From Phellopilus nigrolimitatus (Eukaryota; Basidiomycota; Agaricomycetes; Hymenochaetales; Hymenochaetaceae): a stretch of DNA of 64,000 bases. Of the stretch, positions 11,283-23,600 are shown one piece after another (within the stretch, counting starts at the first letter, position 1; every line of letters begins with the position of its first letter). The stretch spans positions 372,001 through 436,000 of the forward strand of contig JAJOHG010000002.1 of assembly GCA_021029095.1 (NCBI GenBank), read 5' to 3'. Both the position numbers and the translations under genes were made by a program. The notes under the pieces were generated by a model, which did no database searches, was not told the origin of the DNA, and worked only from the letters and a program-made list of their open reading frames with translations.

Positions 11283-12234
11283 CGGATTTTAATGTCTCCA
11301 ATTGCACAATCTCGAGCTAGCTGTGAGCAAGAAAGCACCAGGGACAAGAAGGAGATGACGGCAAAATACAAGTGATATGGAACGACTTCTCGAGCACTTA
11401 TAGTTCTGCGATGATGGCCCGTCGAGAGCCGGTAAAGTTATGATAACGAACTATAAAGAGGAATGATGTCGCCCATCGCGTAGGAAGAAGCACGACGGGC
11501 CTGCTCACGGGATCAAGTCAGCGAGCGATTTAGATGGGAAACCCCGGGGCACGTAGCCATACTCCAATTCAATTAGATCGGGACTGGTCATTCCGTCGCT
11601 CTTTGACTTCGCTATGAGCCCTGCACGGCCCGGGGAGTGTTAGGCGCTGTCTCCATTCATAGCATATGTTTTTTTAGACAAGTTGTGAGAGATGGACCAG
11701 GTGGTGAAGGTATTGCTCAGAATGCGTGTGACCTCGACTGGCGTTCTCTTGGAACATTCGGCGAATATTAAGCGATTGTATGATTTGCATGCTACTTTGG
11801 GAAGGTAATATTACCGTCACCGTTCTAATGATCGACATACAAAAAAACAATTCATGCACATCCATCGTCGATTGGCTGCTGCGAGTCCCTGTATATCTTG
11901 TATCTTCCGCGGAATAGTGTAGCTACTAGTAGTTTCTCTAGTAGTCTATCTGCCTTTCAACTTAGCTCTTGTAACTTGTCAGTTTATTTCGAGCTGTCAA
12001 ATTATTTTCCTTTTTTCTCTTGAAAAGATGAGCTTTAACATATTCTGGTACCAACACTCCACACTCCTCTGTGTCGGTACATACATGTACTGTAGGTATT
12101 GAATTATACATGTAGTAATTAATTCTTTTCCTGTCTGCCATTGTAAGAGCTCACGTGCTCACAGTCCACGTGATTTCCTAGTCAGCAAATAATTTGTCCT
12201 TGACTTCACCGAGTACGAAGTGACCAGAGATAGC
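11283..12234. other. Divergent intergenic region
   Basis: Lies between the start of the transporter (minus strand) and the start of the acidic orphan gene (plus strand), so it holds both promoters. AT-rich, with no supported coding sequence or RNA gene. Confidence 0.5.
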
Positions 12235-13322
12235 ATGCTCTCGCCATTCATCGCCTACCTCGCTGTCAGTGAGTCCCTGGTTTATCTCTATTGTTATTCT
12301 ACCAGTGGTCTGTGCATGATATTGATGCGTAGTGTTTTAGGAAAATTACGTGAAAAATGAGCCCGCACCAACAGAAGGCCGACGGGCGCGCAAGTTAGGG
12401 CTAGTCGCGCAGTTTTGGAATTTACCCAAGGAGGAGAAGGATCGCCTTGCCCAGATCGCGGAGGATACTGTCAAAAGTGCCGCTTTGGCCGATGTGCTCG
12501 AAGCAATCCGCGCAGAGAAAGACGAGGATGTGGACGTGGTTTTCGGAGGTGCATCTCCTCCGGCTGGGATCGTCGTGCGCACAGACTACTCAAATGAAGA
12601 GGCATGGACAAGCTTCGTCGATGCCCTAAAGGAAGCGGAGAAGGATCTTGCGGCGCCGGAGAATGAGGACATGACCGAAAACACGTCCAGTGGGTCAGCT
12701 GGTCAACCTGGAGCTGAGGGTGCGGTCGAGTCTGAGTCTGAGTCAGAAGATGAGGAGATGGACGCGGATACGCCTGGCGCTGGTTCGAGCAGTGTCGCTT
12801 CCGAGTCTGCAGCGTCTCTCTTCGCGATCGTCTCCCCGCTCGCATCCTCGCCTCTTCGCCCGCGTCTCACGGGCATTTCGAACCTCGCTGCACTGCGCCT
12901 TTTCAACGAAGTCGACGCCGTTCGTACGCCGGCTGTCCCCGCAGGCGCCCGGCGCGTTAGACCCGGCAATCGTCTTGTGGACCTCGACGGGTTCGTTGAG
13001 GCGTACAGCGGCGCGATGGTTTGGGTGTACGACACACAGTCAAATGTGGATCGCGCTGTACGCGTAGTCAATCAACGCGTGGAATCATATGGAGCAGCTA
13101 CGTAAGTTATTTTTGGTATTTTTCTAGTAGGGTTAGCGTATTGATCTCATTCTCGGTCTTTGCAGAGGGGACAGCTGGCGCGCACGTGTGTCGTTCCTCC
13201 CCGAGCTGCAACTGAACCTTGCCAGCGGTGCGATGAAGATTGACTTCGGTGGTTTAGATCGATGGGACTACAAGGAAAGACAGCGCAACATCGCAGAAGC
13301 TAATTCCAACAATAGCGAGTAA
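12235..13322 (+). CDS. Acidic, low-complexity orphan protein
   Basis: I do not recognise this protein. The model uses exons 12235-12264, 12341-13101 and 13166-13322, giving 315 residues. The first exon (MLSPFIAYLA) and its donor GTCAGT are the weakest part. The large exon has no ATG near its 5' end, so a small upstream exon is needed. The middle (about residues 115-180) is Ser/Glu/Asp-rich. The C-terminus is more ordered (GNRLVDLDGFVEAYSGAMVWVYDT, then RVSFLPELQLNLASGAMKIDFGGLDRWD). There is no signal peptide or membrane segment, so it is probably soluble. Strong codon bias and clean splice sites argue that the gene is real. Possibly restricted to basidiomycetes. Confidence 0.65.
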
Positions 13323-13720
13323 ATATGTGAGTTTCGAATAATGTTTAGTTGTACTATATTGTCCACAAGAAACTACGACATTCTTCCTGCTCAGAGACTT
13401 CGATCATGTCCGAGTCTGAATTTGGCAACTGAGTGATTCGTCCGCCTCCCGTGACTCGAAAGGCTCTATACGGTGCCCGGCGACTCATTGTATGACTTTG
13501 TGCGCTGCTATGGCTTCTACAAACAGATCGGCACCGAAACAAATGATGCCACTCGATCAATCCATCGCTGCAAGCTTGTGATCAGCTCTTCAAATTGCGC
13601 GCAGAGTGCGGCGTGCATGAAATGAATATAAGACTGTCGAGATTCGGACTTTCAGAAAATCAAGCCCCACAACTGACTAACATCCCAACAAGAAAAAAAT
13701 AATATATTTCTGGATTTTCA
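13323..13720 (+). other. Short intergenic region, promoter of FAD monooxygenase
   Basis: No gene seen. The last 60 bases before the ATG are A-rich and C-rich, as is common in fungal leaders. Confidence 0.45.
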
Positions 13721-15277
13721 ATGGCTCCTACGAAAGTTGCTCTGATCGGCGCAGGTATCGGCGGGCCTGTCCTCGCTATGCTCCTGAAGCAGAAAGGCTA
13801 CGAACCCGTGCTCTACGAGCGCCTCGAAAAAGTCACCTCCGCTGGCCTCAGTCTCGTGTATGACTTCTACCCCTTTCCTTCATCCTACTATTGTCCTCAT
13901 GTGATATTTGTCATTCTTGCAGAATCCAGCCGAACGGCCTGAAAGTGTTGCGCCTTATTCCGGGGCTCGTCGAAAAAATCCCGGGACAGCGTATCTCGCA
14001 TGTCGCGCTCTTCTCGCAAATGTCCGGGGAGACCCTCGCGCTGCACGATGGACCTTCGCGCATGAGCGCGCGTTACGGGGCAGGACTTGGCTGGATCGGC
14101 GTCCAGCGCGAATCATTCCATAGGACACTTATCGCGCAGGCGGAGGCGAATGGCATTCCCATCCACTGGGGCCACCAGCTTGACGCCCTCGAGCAAATTG
14201 GCGAAGACGAAGTCGAGATGCGTTTTGCGAACGGTGTGATAGAACGCACGAGCTTCGTCGTGGGGTGCGATGGCTTGCACAGCAGCACACGTATAGCACT
14301 GTTTGGTGAGATGAAGCCCGATTTTACGGGCAAGGTACAAGTAAGTCTCCCCTTTTTCCCCCTTCTGATAAGATGCCGATAGACCGCTAACATCATATTT
14401 TAAGACGGGTGGTCTGTCTCCGAGGCCGAGTTCCATGAAAGATATGGATGCTTTCATAAATGTCTTCGCAGTAAGCGCACATATGGTCGCATACCCGATC
14501 TCAGAAGATTATTACTCATGGGCGTGCGTATTTATGCTTCTTATCGCTTCCCCTTCTTATTAAGTCCATGTACTTAATCTGCCTTTTAAATTAGTGTTTC
14601 CCAAGCGGAAGAAGAGCACCAGGAGACCTGGCGGTCTATCGATGAGAATCAGAAGGAGGCATTCAAAATGAGTCCGATGTCGCAATGGCAATTCGGCGCG
14701 GGTGAGATGGTAAAAACGACTACGAAGGTCACCAAGGTGAGAATAATTATCTGAAAGCCACCTTGTGCCTTACTAATCGGTCATTTTAAGTATGGTCTTT
14801 ACGATCGACCTGAGCTGAAGACCTGGTACAAGGGCCGCGTCGTTCTTCTTGGCGACGCTGCACATCCCACGACGCCTGTACGTCTTCCATGCGACCCTCT
14901 TTATTTTCTTTCATGCTGTGCATCTCTGATAAACGTTGCGCCGATTTTTCCAGCACCTTGGCCAGGGTGCGAACCAGGCCTTCGAGGACGTGTACCACCT
15001 CGTGCGTGCCCTTATCACACACCACACCAGCCCGGAGACCGCGCCGAGCACCGCGCAGCTCGCCGCTGCATTTTCGGATTATGAAAGCGTGCGTCTCCCA
15101 CGGAGCGCGGCACTTGTGCGGCGGGCACGCGAGCGTGGTGAGCAGCGTGTAGTTGATGGTCTGGAAACCGCGAAGAAACGTGACGAAGCGGTGCGCGCAA
15201 GCTCGACCGAGGAGAACATATGGCATGACACTGACGAATACGCTCGTGGACCGTACGAAGGCGAGAGCGAGATTTGA
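13721..15277 (+). CDS. FAD-dependent aromatic monooxygenase (salicylate hydroxylase-like)
   Basis: Group A flavoprotein hydroxylase: NAD(P)H reduces FAD and one oxygen atom is put into an aromatic or polyketide-like substrate. Exons 13721-13857, 13923-14340, 14405-14523, 14595-14736, 14791-14877, 14954-15277 give 408 residues. The N-terminal Rossmann motif is VALIGAGIGGPVLAMLL. The DG motif VVGCDGLHSSTR follows, and the second FAD motif GDAAHPTTP is joined across an intron to HLGQGANQAFEDVYHL. There is no signal peptide or C-terminal anchor, so it is cytosolic. Such genes are very numerous in wood- and litter-decay basidiomycetes; the substrate cannot be told from sequence. It converges with MCU, and a tRNA-Gly gene lies between. 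Confidence 0.92.
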
Positions 15278-15656
15278 GGTGATTGTCAGTATTTCACGGA
15301 CAATCAGCATGTAATGCGGTACCGATACAGTCATGGACAGGTCCTTGAGACACCGTTGTAATTTGCTTCCGAGCCAACTCTGGAACATCTTGCGTCATTT
15401 AATGGCGCAATACGCGGGTGAACTGAGCGTCCACGCCGTTTAAGGAAATTTGCTTTTGTACTTCGTGAGGTACAGGTAAAATGGATCAAAACAGTGAAAC
15501 TTACTCGCCTGCTAGAGCTCTTATTCGGACCAATGAGGAATCACGAACATCACAGGAGTATTCTGTTCGGAATCCGAGCAAGAACTGGCTGCATAAAAGG
15601 TTGTCTCAACAACATGCTTGCGCAGGATATTGTATCTCAAGGACCACCGTATAGAC

Positions 15657-15670
15657 AAAAAAAAAGAAAA
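15657..15670 (-). terminator. Pol III T-run after tRNA-Gly
   Basis: On the minus strand a TTTTCTTTTTTTTT run begins about 27 bases after the tRNA 3' end, suitable as an RNA polymerase III terminator. Confidence 0.6.
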
Positions 15671-15697
15671 GGCAAAACAGACGGACTTCAACGGGAT

Positions 15698-15767
15698 GCA
15701 TTAAGAGGGAATCGAACCCCCGGCGGGTCGATGGCAACGACCCAGGTTACCACTACCCCATTAATGC
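15698..15767 (-). tRNA. tRNA-Gly (anticodon GCC)
   Basis: A 70-base intronless cloverleaf on the minus strand. The acceptor stem GCATTAA pairs with TTAATGC. The D-arm holds the A-box TAGTGGTAACC. The anticodon stem GGGTCG/CGACCC closes the loop TTGCCAT with anticodon GCC. The T-arm carries GGTTCGATTCC (B-box). CCA is not encoded, as expected for a nuclear gene. Confidence 0.96.
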
Positions 15768-16421
15768 TTTACATACTCATTGCACTTATGAGCTATCTCG
15801 GTGATAAATGGCAATGTCCAGTACGTGGATGGCATGAGAGATTGGCTCATAAATGAGTGGCTACAATCGCAAGTATGGGCTATAGTTAAACAATGAGTAC
15901 GAACAACAAGAAGTGAATAAAATGGCTTGAATTCTATGGAGATTGTTTCCGACTTCGTGAAAAGTGTTTGGGCACCAATCCCTGCTTTCTTATGTACATG
16001 TAAGTACGTACCGTGGTTGGGGCTCGTCTTTTTTGTGATCCCGACTGTCTAGTCAGGATTGCCTCGCCAGAATCACGACTATCAACTTTAAATCCTGTTA
16101 CCCCGCGCGGAAGCTCATCTTTCTACTTTTCAGGATCCTTATTTTGTCCCCGCTTCGCCTTCAGATCAGGCTCCTTTTCCTAAGAAATACATATAGACAA
16201 TGCAATATGCTCGAATAGGGTTACAATGTGCCTATCAACAAACCATTAAAAAGTCCTGAAAACGCTCTTTAACGAAGCGTCTTTAGATAATACACTATGG
16301 TAGAAGAAAAGTCAGCCCCCTCCTGGTAGAGTGCTACGCCTTCTGTGGATTTATTATTTGTGCTCCGAGTCGGGCCGCCCGTCTCCATCATCATCGACTT
16401 CAGCTAGAGCGCTGCTCTAGT

Positions 16422-16448
16422 AAAAAAAAAAAAAAAAAAAAAAAAAAA
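16422..16448. repeat. 27-base poly-A tract
   Basis: An uninterrupted run of 27 A, 22 bases past the MCU stop codon (poly-T on the coding strand). A stem-loop with arms CTAGAGC/GCTCTAG lies directly beside it (16404-16420). Confidence 0.9.
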
Positions 16449-16470
16449 CGAGAAGAAAGGTAAGAAAGAT

Positions 16471-17968
16471 TTATTTAAGGCGGGGTAAAAACACACGACT
16501 TACTCCATCTTCATCTTCATCTTCACCTTCGACCTTCTCTCTCCTTTCCCTCTTCTCTCGTACCTCTTCTCTCCTCACTATATCCAGAGCCCGTTCCACT
16601 TTCCGACCAGCAACTGTGTCTCCCTGGTCCCACTCCAAACCATAGTCTGATGCAACATGTTTAATAGCTTTACGTAGCGCTTTTGCTTCGTCGATAAGCT
16701 CGCGATACGCCTCAGCATCAAATCCACGCTCGGCATATAATTTTTGCTGTCGGCGCGATGTTGTGCCCGCCAATACGGCACGGTACGATGCTTCACGATT
16801 GTGCCAAAGAAACCAAAGATATCCCGAAATGACGGTTCCTAGACTCGTAAGATATGTGACCGGCTCCATTGTGTCCCAGCCAAGGTCCGTGCCTACAATG
16901 CTTTAGTATTCGAAGCGAAGCGTGGATATGAATGAGGTAGGAAGCTCACGGAATGTCAGAAACCCGACCGTAACCCACCAAGCGCCCATGAGTCCTGCAC
17001 CCGAGAATGCCACCTTCTGGGTTGCCTGGTGCGCAAGACGATCGCATTCATCTTTAACACGGGCCAATCGTTCTATTTGAGCCGACTTCGCGTGTAAGGA
17101 CGCGCGCAGGAACCTTGTGCGAGCCTCGAAGCTCGGCACAATCACGCATACTTGTCGTGCGCCAATGGCGATCGTGAACCTGCCCACACGTGCGGCCTCA
17201 CGTAGAAAGTCGCCAATACCTGTCGACGGACTCCAGCGTTTCTTGGAGTGGAGCGAAGTACGAAAAGTAATGCTAGGGTCACTCGTCGGATCATACTTGT
17301 GCGTGCTTGACAAGTTTTTACCCTCGTCGCGTTCCGGGGCTTGCGCATTTGGATCGGTTTCTGGCCCTTCTGCGCGAATGAGATTTGCGATGTAGCTGAG
17401 AGGTTGGCCGGGATGTAACAGAAATATGACGCTGTGCGGCTCTTTGCTATCATGGCCAGATTCACTCTCCTTCATGCTCTGGGATGGCTCCTTACCGCGT
17501 TCTACCAGCTGTTCCCAAGCTTCTCCTTTGATATCAGAAGGTCCGTCTGAGCTGCAGTCTTGTACTATATCCGCGTTTTCCTTAGAGGCAGGAGACGATG
17601 GTCCATTGGGAGGCGGTGAAAGCGGTAGAGTAAGCTTGTAAAGGGATGCTTTCGTGAATGCCAGATACCCTACGCATGGAAAATTATCAGCACAAAGTCA
17701 CATTCGAAGTATAGAGCATAATACCTTCGTCATCTTTCTTATTTCTTCTCTCAGAAACTGAAGGTTTTGAGCTACTGGGAGACGTGTTTTTGTACCCAGA
17801 GTTCACGGTGGAGTATGCACACGATAAATTCAACACTCGGGTGCGCCCTTTCCTATTCTCTCGCAGGAAGTTATTGAGCCCACGAGAACTGAGACGAGTT
17901 GAGAGCATGGAAGTTCTGAGAGATGGATACGCGCGTAGCAGCGTGTTCATGGCAGCCCCTGACGTCAC
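16471..17968 (-). CDS. mcu: Mitochondrial calcium uniporter pore subunit (MCU)
   Basis: Pore-forming subunit of the inner-membrane Ca2+ uniporter. Exons 17968-17725, 17669-16950 and 16892-16471 give 461 residues. The N-terminus is rich in Arg and Ser with no acidic residues (LLRAYPSLRTSMLSTRLSSRG), as in a mitochondrial presequence. An N-terminal soluble domain and a coiled coil follow. Then come TM1 (GLMGAWWVTVGFLTF), the pore motif WDTMEPVTYL at residues 327-336, and TM2 (SLGTVISGYLWFLWH). The pore acids Asp328 and Glu331 are kept, but the usual Ile of the DIME motif is Thr. The C-terminus is Lys/Glu-rich. The start at 17968 could also be the next in-frame ATG six codons on. Confidence 0.93.
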
Positions 17969-20629
17969 AATTTCGAGATCTGCAACTAGACATTGATTAC
18001 GTGTACTGGTTTTTATAGGAATTACGTAGAAGCAGTGGCACCCATGTCACGGCAAAACTCGAAAAGTCGAACGTCTTTCCGAGTTTCTTTTTTCAACATC
18101 ATCTGGAGAATAAATACTCGGAAGCTCAAATGCTACTGGGATACTGTGTGATGCTATGTCTTCTGGTATATACCCGCTGAACAGAACCACGACACCCGAC
18201 TATCCGACTGGCAACTACTTAATGTCTCTGCCAGTTTTACTAGCAAAAATAACTATCGGTAGGGAAAAAAAAAGCTACGAGACCGAAAAAAGTTCTGCAA
18301 AGCTCACATGACAGTCCGCAATCTATGTCTATGTGTGACGGAATGTCCAACCTATTGATCATCGAGGTTGTGGGAGTTTTTTGTTGGACGTCAACTATCG
18401 AACGTTTAAGTTCCTTTCTCGCAGAAATTACGTCTCGGATCTGCTCGTTGTTCGCTCAGTTTTTCTGAGTCATTACGCACGATGAACTTACACTGGCTTG
18501 TAGACGCACTCCAACTTCCGCTGTGCGCAATTGGTACAAATTGCCCTCCCATCGCATTTCAGCTTCCTGCCTATGATCAGGACAAAATGTGGTTTAGCAG
18601 AGTTCACGAGCTTTGCGACGGGCACTTCTTACCTCTACAGAACGTGCACGCCATTGGCGTCCTTTTAGGGACTCTGACAAGGTCTTGATCATTGTTGTCC
18701 CCACCGTTCCCAGAAAAGTTGTGATTATCGGCCTGACAGTGAGATGTCAGCATCGTTTCCCTCCCTTGCTTGCGGACCACAAGTACATGAGATGCTCACC
18801 ATCGCTGACATTTAAACGCTTTAAGCAGGGGTGTTGCAGGAGAAATGGGGCTGGATGGACTGATGGACTTTGCTTGCGCTCCCTGAGTATTTATACGTCG
18901 TCATTGTGTTTGGGATAGCAGAACCACAGTATGCCACCGCACGAACGGCACTCCCCTTTCAGCACGAAGCCACTCGCGGAAGCCCATGCGCTCGTGCGCT
19001 TTGCGTTGTGAGGCATTTCTCTACCTTCCTGGTCCTCGCCATACGAGAACGCTCGAAGGTGCGAAGATGTGTACAGCATGACGCCCCCAGAACGTTCTCT
19101 GGTCCTGGAAGGGCCTTTCAAAAAATGAAGGGAGGGTACGTCCGAGGAATCAAGTATCAGTGTGTACTCATTTCCTTAAGTTGCGTCTCGGCCATCTGGC
19201 GGTTTGATATTTTAATAGATTTCATACTTTGCACGGGAGTTTCAGGAACGCGCGTTCGCACACCATATGATTTGCTCCCTGGCTTTGAGTTTTTAGATTT
19301 ACGCCCGATGCGCTCTGTCCCTACCCATCGCGGCCTACAGAGAGCTTCCGATTACATCAACGAAGTCTATAAACCACCCTTATGCATGGATATATATTGA
19401 CGTGTCCCAAGGAGGCACTTGTTGTGTGTGCTTTTGTGTGTGCTTAAGTCCTTGATATATTCTCCCGTCCTTCTATTTCTATGTCCCCCATATTCCCTGC
19501 TAAACACAGTCGATGCTATCTATGCCTTTTTCAAATACAGGCTCTCGACCGGTCTGCGATTTCCCATTCACTCGAAATTCTGCATCGTGCCGAGATGAAC
19601 GCGAGAGTCGCACGGCCAAGTGAATTCCGTCGCAGTCTAGGTTGTCTATCATCGTTTGGTCTTCAAGTTGGCCGACGTAAATTTTCGGCCGCTGCTCTAT
19701 CTCAGTTTCCACTGCCCCTCCTTCGCCTCACGACAACAAGGAGGGATACTTGCTTCTGATCCAGCCCTTCCGCCCTTGGGGCTGGTTCTGACTAAATCTA
19801 TCAAAGAACTTCATTTGACTTGAAGATTGCGAACGCCGAGGAAAGTCGCACGGCCTTCACCGGATTCAAAATTTCCATGCACAGTTACTTCCCTTTTACC
19901 TTGCTGGAAAGATGCGCCGAAATGTGGAAAGATGCGCCGAAATGACGGAAGAGCCGAGACCAACTTACCCTCTTCTACTTCCCTCCCTCACCAACCCCCC
20001 TCTTTTGTATAGAGCTTGCGAATCAGTACAGGCTATCCAATGAATCCCGATGTTGCTTGCACTAGAACACTGTATCGCGACACGTCGTATCGACCTGTGC
20101 ACACATCGGTCATAGGTCGGTACTTTGTCTTCCCGCTCCTTTCCTTTTTCTTCTTCTTCGAAGCATATGGAGATCGGCCATGCTAAGACCAATTTTGAAT
20201 TAATTCTTGAACGCTCCGTGTGTATGATTGCCACGCATTCATACGTAATTTTTTCTTCGGCCGCTGTCTCCCAGTTCGCCGCTTCCCAGACAAACCTCGA
20301 AAAAAAATCTCTTCGCTTAGTTTGACAACATGTGGCTCAATTCAAGACCCGCACACGCTAAACCACGACAAGCACGCAATTCGATATATAATGTAACGTG
20401 AGTTGTTCACGTCGCTCTCCCCTAATAGCACTACAAGCGATATGTAGATAGCGGTCCAGAACAAAACCAAGGACTACGCGAAACAAGAATAGAACGCAGA
20501 CGAAGAAACAGTAAATAATAAGTTATCGCAAACACAAAGGCAAGAGATAAGCGGAAAGGTGTGTATCAAAATCAAGACACGATAGGACATGGGGACGGAG
20601 GAAACTGAAGTCACTCGAATCATCAAGTG
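17969..20629. other. Gene-poor interval between MCU and the 1494-residue protein gene
   Basis: No supported gene on either strand. The largest open frame (about 18870-19400, plus) has no recognisable domain and no splice structure, and I treat it as chance. A perfect 20-base tandem duplication lies at 19905-19944. Confidence 0.5.
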
Positions 20630-23600
20630 TCATGTGGGTGGCCAGGCTATGCTCCCAGCAGGAGGATCTCTCCAGACGTCCCACACGCCTTCTCGTAAAG
20701 AATATATTCGATCTACAAGGTGCTGCCAGAACATGACAAGAAAGTGCATCCACCACCTTTTAGTCTCAGAGGCATAGTGACTCGAATGCATAGGAGACAT
20801 AGATAGTCGTAGAAGGTCTGGGCTTGTTATATGAAGGTTCAGCTCTGGATAGAAAGGGTCGATGTATGTAGTAAGAAATAAACGTCTTGCGCCTAGAAAA
20901 GACAACCTAAATAAAGCACAAGGTAAGTTGATAGCTCGGATAAGACACATGGTACGTCGTGATTTGTGAGTACGCACCGATATAATGCTATGATTATGAT
21001 AATCTGCATTACGACTAAGGCCCAGAACGCTTTGCTGTACAAGCGAGTCTGTAGACGAGTCTGCGGAGCAAAACTTAACACAGTTCATGATTGATGAGAA
21101 GAACAACACATACGGTTACGCCATTGACAAACCTTGTCGCGTTTGAAGGCAAACCATTAGCCTTGAGCTCTTGTATCTCGCTCAGAAGTCTCTCGCGCTG
21201 CTCCCTCGCCCTGATCGACTGCGCTTTTAAATCCGCTATTTGCAGATCAACGGCATCGGGATTCTGCAAACTCCTGGAGGAAACTCGTTAGATAAAGAAG
21301 GAAAGATGCCATAAGAAGAAAACGCTATCAAGAGAAGCAACGTACCTAAGATCGTCGGTCCTATAAAAGTCACTCTTCAAGTCGGCAATGGTCTTCTGGA
21401 GAAGCTCAAGCGCCTGCTTGCGCTCTAGGTTTTTGCCTTCCAGTTCCTGAAAAAAAGTAGAGACACCTTCCTCTTCAGTGTGTTTGACTGACGTAGTTGA
21501 AGGCATTGCCAGGGCCGTTTTCATCGGAATATTAGGCTCCTGTACTTCTTTGCCCAACGTATCTAGGATGCGGATTCTCGTCTTCCTCCCTAATGAATTA
21601 TCGGCTCTTTCCTCTTTCTCCGCACCGCGAGGTGAAGAGTCCACACTGGAACGAGCACGCTTCTCAGGATTGTCTTCGGGTTTGGGAGCTATCTCCTTGC
21701 CGAAAGCATCGAGGACGCGGATACCAGATATTCGGCGTGGAGTACGGGGAGGAGACGGAGTTGCCTTTTCAGCCTTCAGTGCTACGCTGCCATCTACCAG
21801 AAAAGTGCCATTGGACAGTAGCGAGCTATTTTCGCTCGCACTATTTGGAGTAGGAGCGATAGATGGTTCCTGCTCGTCAAACCGGACTTTCTGCTGTAGT
21901 CGCTTAGCAACGTTCGTTCCTGGTGTTGCTTGCCAAGCACCCGGCGGCGCGGGCGTCTTCAACGTTGTGGATGTCGCCCGCGAGTAGGAGGCCGGCGGCG
22001 TATATACGTCACCCTGCTTTACAACATGCTTCTTTTCGGGATCTGGCTCCGAAGGTAGGGTCTTCGTGGCCGGAGCAGGCGTTGCAAACGGAGTGCTCCA
22101 GCCTCCAGGAGGGCGAGGTGTCTTCGTATTGGCATACCTGTTCCTGTTTGCCGGTGTCACCGGAGTACGCACGGGCGGCGTGAGGTCACTTTCTACGCCT
22201 TCGTCCGACGACGTGGGCGGTTCTGGAAGCGCAGGCATGCCTTTCGGAGGCGAAGGCGTCTTAAAATCCAACTTGGAACTGTTTCCTGGGACCTTCCGCT
22301 TTGGTGTCGTCGTTATGGGGTCAGATGGCATAATTGGCGGCGACGGTGGAGGGGAAAAATTCGCGGGCAGTGACGGAGATCGTCTGGCGGCTGTATCTTC
22401 CGTCGGACCGCTGGCAAGCTCTCGTAAATTCAGTTTATTGACATCCGATTCAGAGAGATCACTCTGCGATGCCTCTTCGTCGAAAAATGGGTTCCTCTTG
22501 GTAGACACCCGAGCTAAAGGCACCCGTGGTCCTGAAGACGAAGCAACTATGTCTTCTTCTAGAAAAGCAAAAGTTATGCCAATTTCAGATTGAACATGTT
22601 TGCTGGTCTTACCATGGAAAGACTCTAAATCCGAGTCATGGAAGAATATCGCTTCCGAAGCGATACTAGTCTTCGGCGGTTTGCTCTTACTCGGTCCATC
22701 CTTCCCTTCGCCGCGTAGTCTCGACTTCTCGGAGCTCAAAGACGCGGATTTAGCGTGAGATCGATCATGAGCATTAGCCTTGACCGGGATTTGCGTCACA
22801 AAGTTTGCGGAAATCCCTGTTCGACTACTCGGCCCTGGCACTGACGAGGGCGAGCCTGGCAAGTGCTGCAATCCAATCTTCGGCGTGTCATGTTCGACAG
22901 GCTCGTCAGTTTCATCCGTTTCACCGTACGAATCATGCTCGGGGGGTGATAAGTGCGTGCTACTGCGCGGAAACGCCCAATTACTCGCTCTCCGTAGATT
23001 AAGATCCGGCTCGGTCTTGGAGGACGCGGAGGGCGACTGCGCCCGCCTGTGACTTGACGATGAGGTGTGCTGAAGCAGAGACGAGCGAGAGTTCGATGTG
23101 CGTGATGCCGATCCTGGATCCTTGTGTCTTCGCGCTTGTGGTGAGTGATTCTCCTTCTCTTTAGAGTACGTGCTATTTTTCGTGGTAGTAGAATGTTCAT
23201 GGCGCATCGAATTCATGCCTGTGCCCGAGGTTAAGCCTGCTGAGGGTGAAGGGGTCTCACGACGTGGCCGTTCCGCTGGTGGCGTGCCTACGGGAGAGGT
23301 GACCTGCGATCGTCTCCGCTCGAGCCTAGACGAAAGCGAGGGCTCCACACCATTCCATTTTGGATGCGGCGCGTTCCAATTGCGTTCACGGGCATGGTCA
23401 ACCTCCTTTACCGGATCATCAGGCGTGTGAGACGATGCGCGGGAGGAGGTTCGCGACGAAGTCCTTGATGACACGGGCGATGCCGAGCGACTGGCAGAAT
23501 CGTGGTCATAGTTGCCGTTGCCATTATGGAATGCCAGCGCGGAAGCCGATCGCGGGTGTACCGGACCTGATGACGGTCGTAGGTCTTCGTGGGCGGCGAC

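Noticed and set aside
18870..19400. A 176-codon plus-strand open frame in the MCU upstream region
   Set aside because: No recognisable domain, no neighbouring exons, and no codon bias like that of the real genes nearby.
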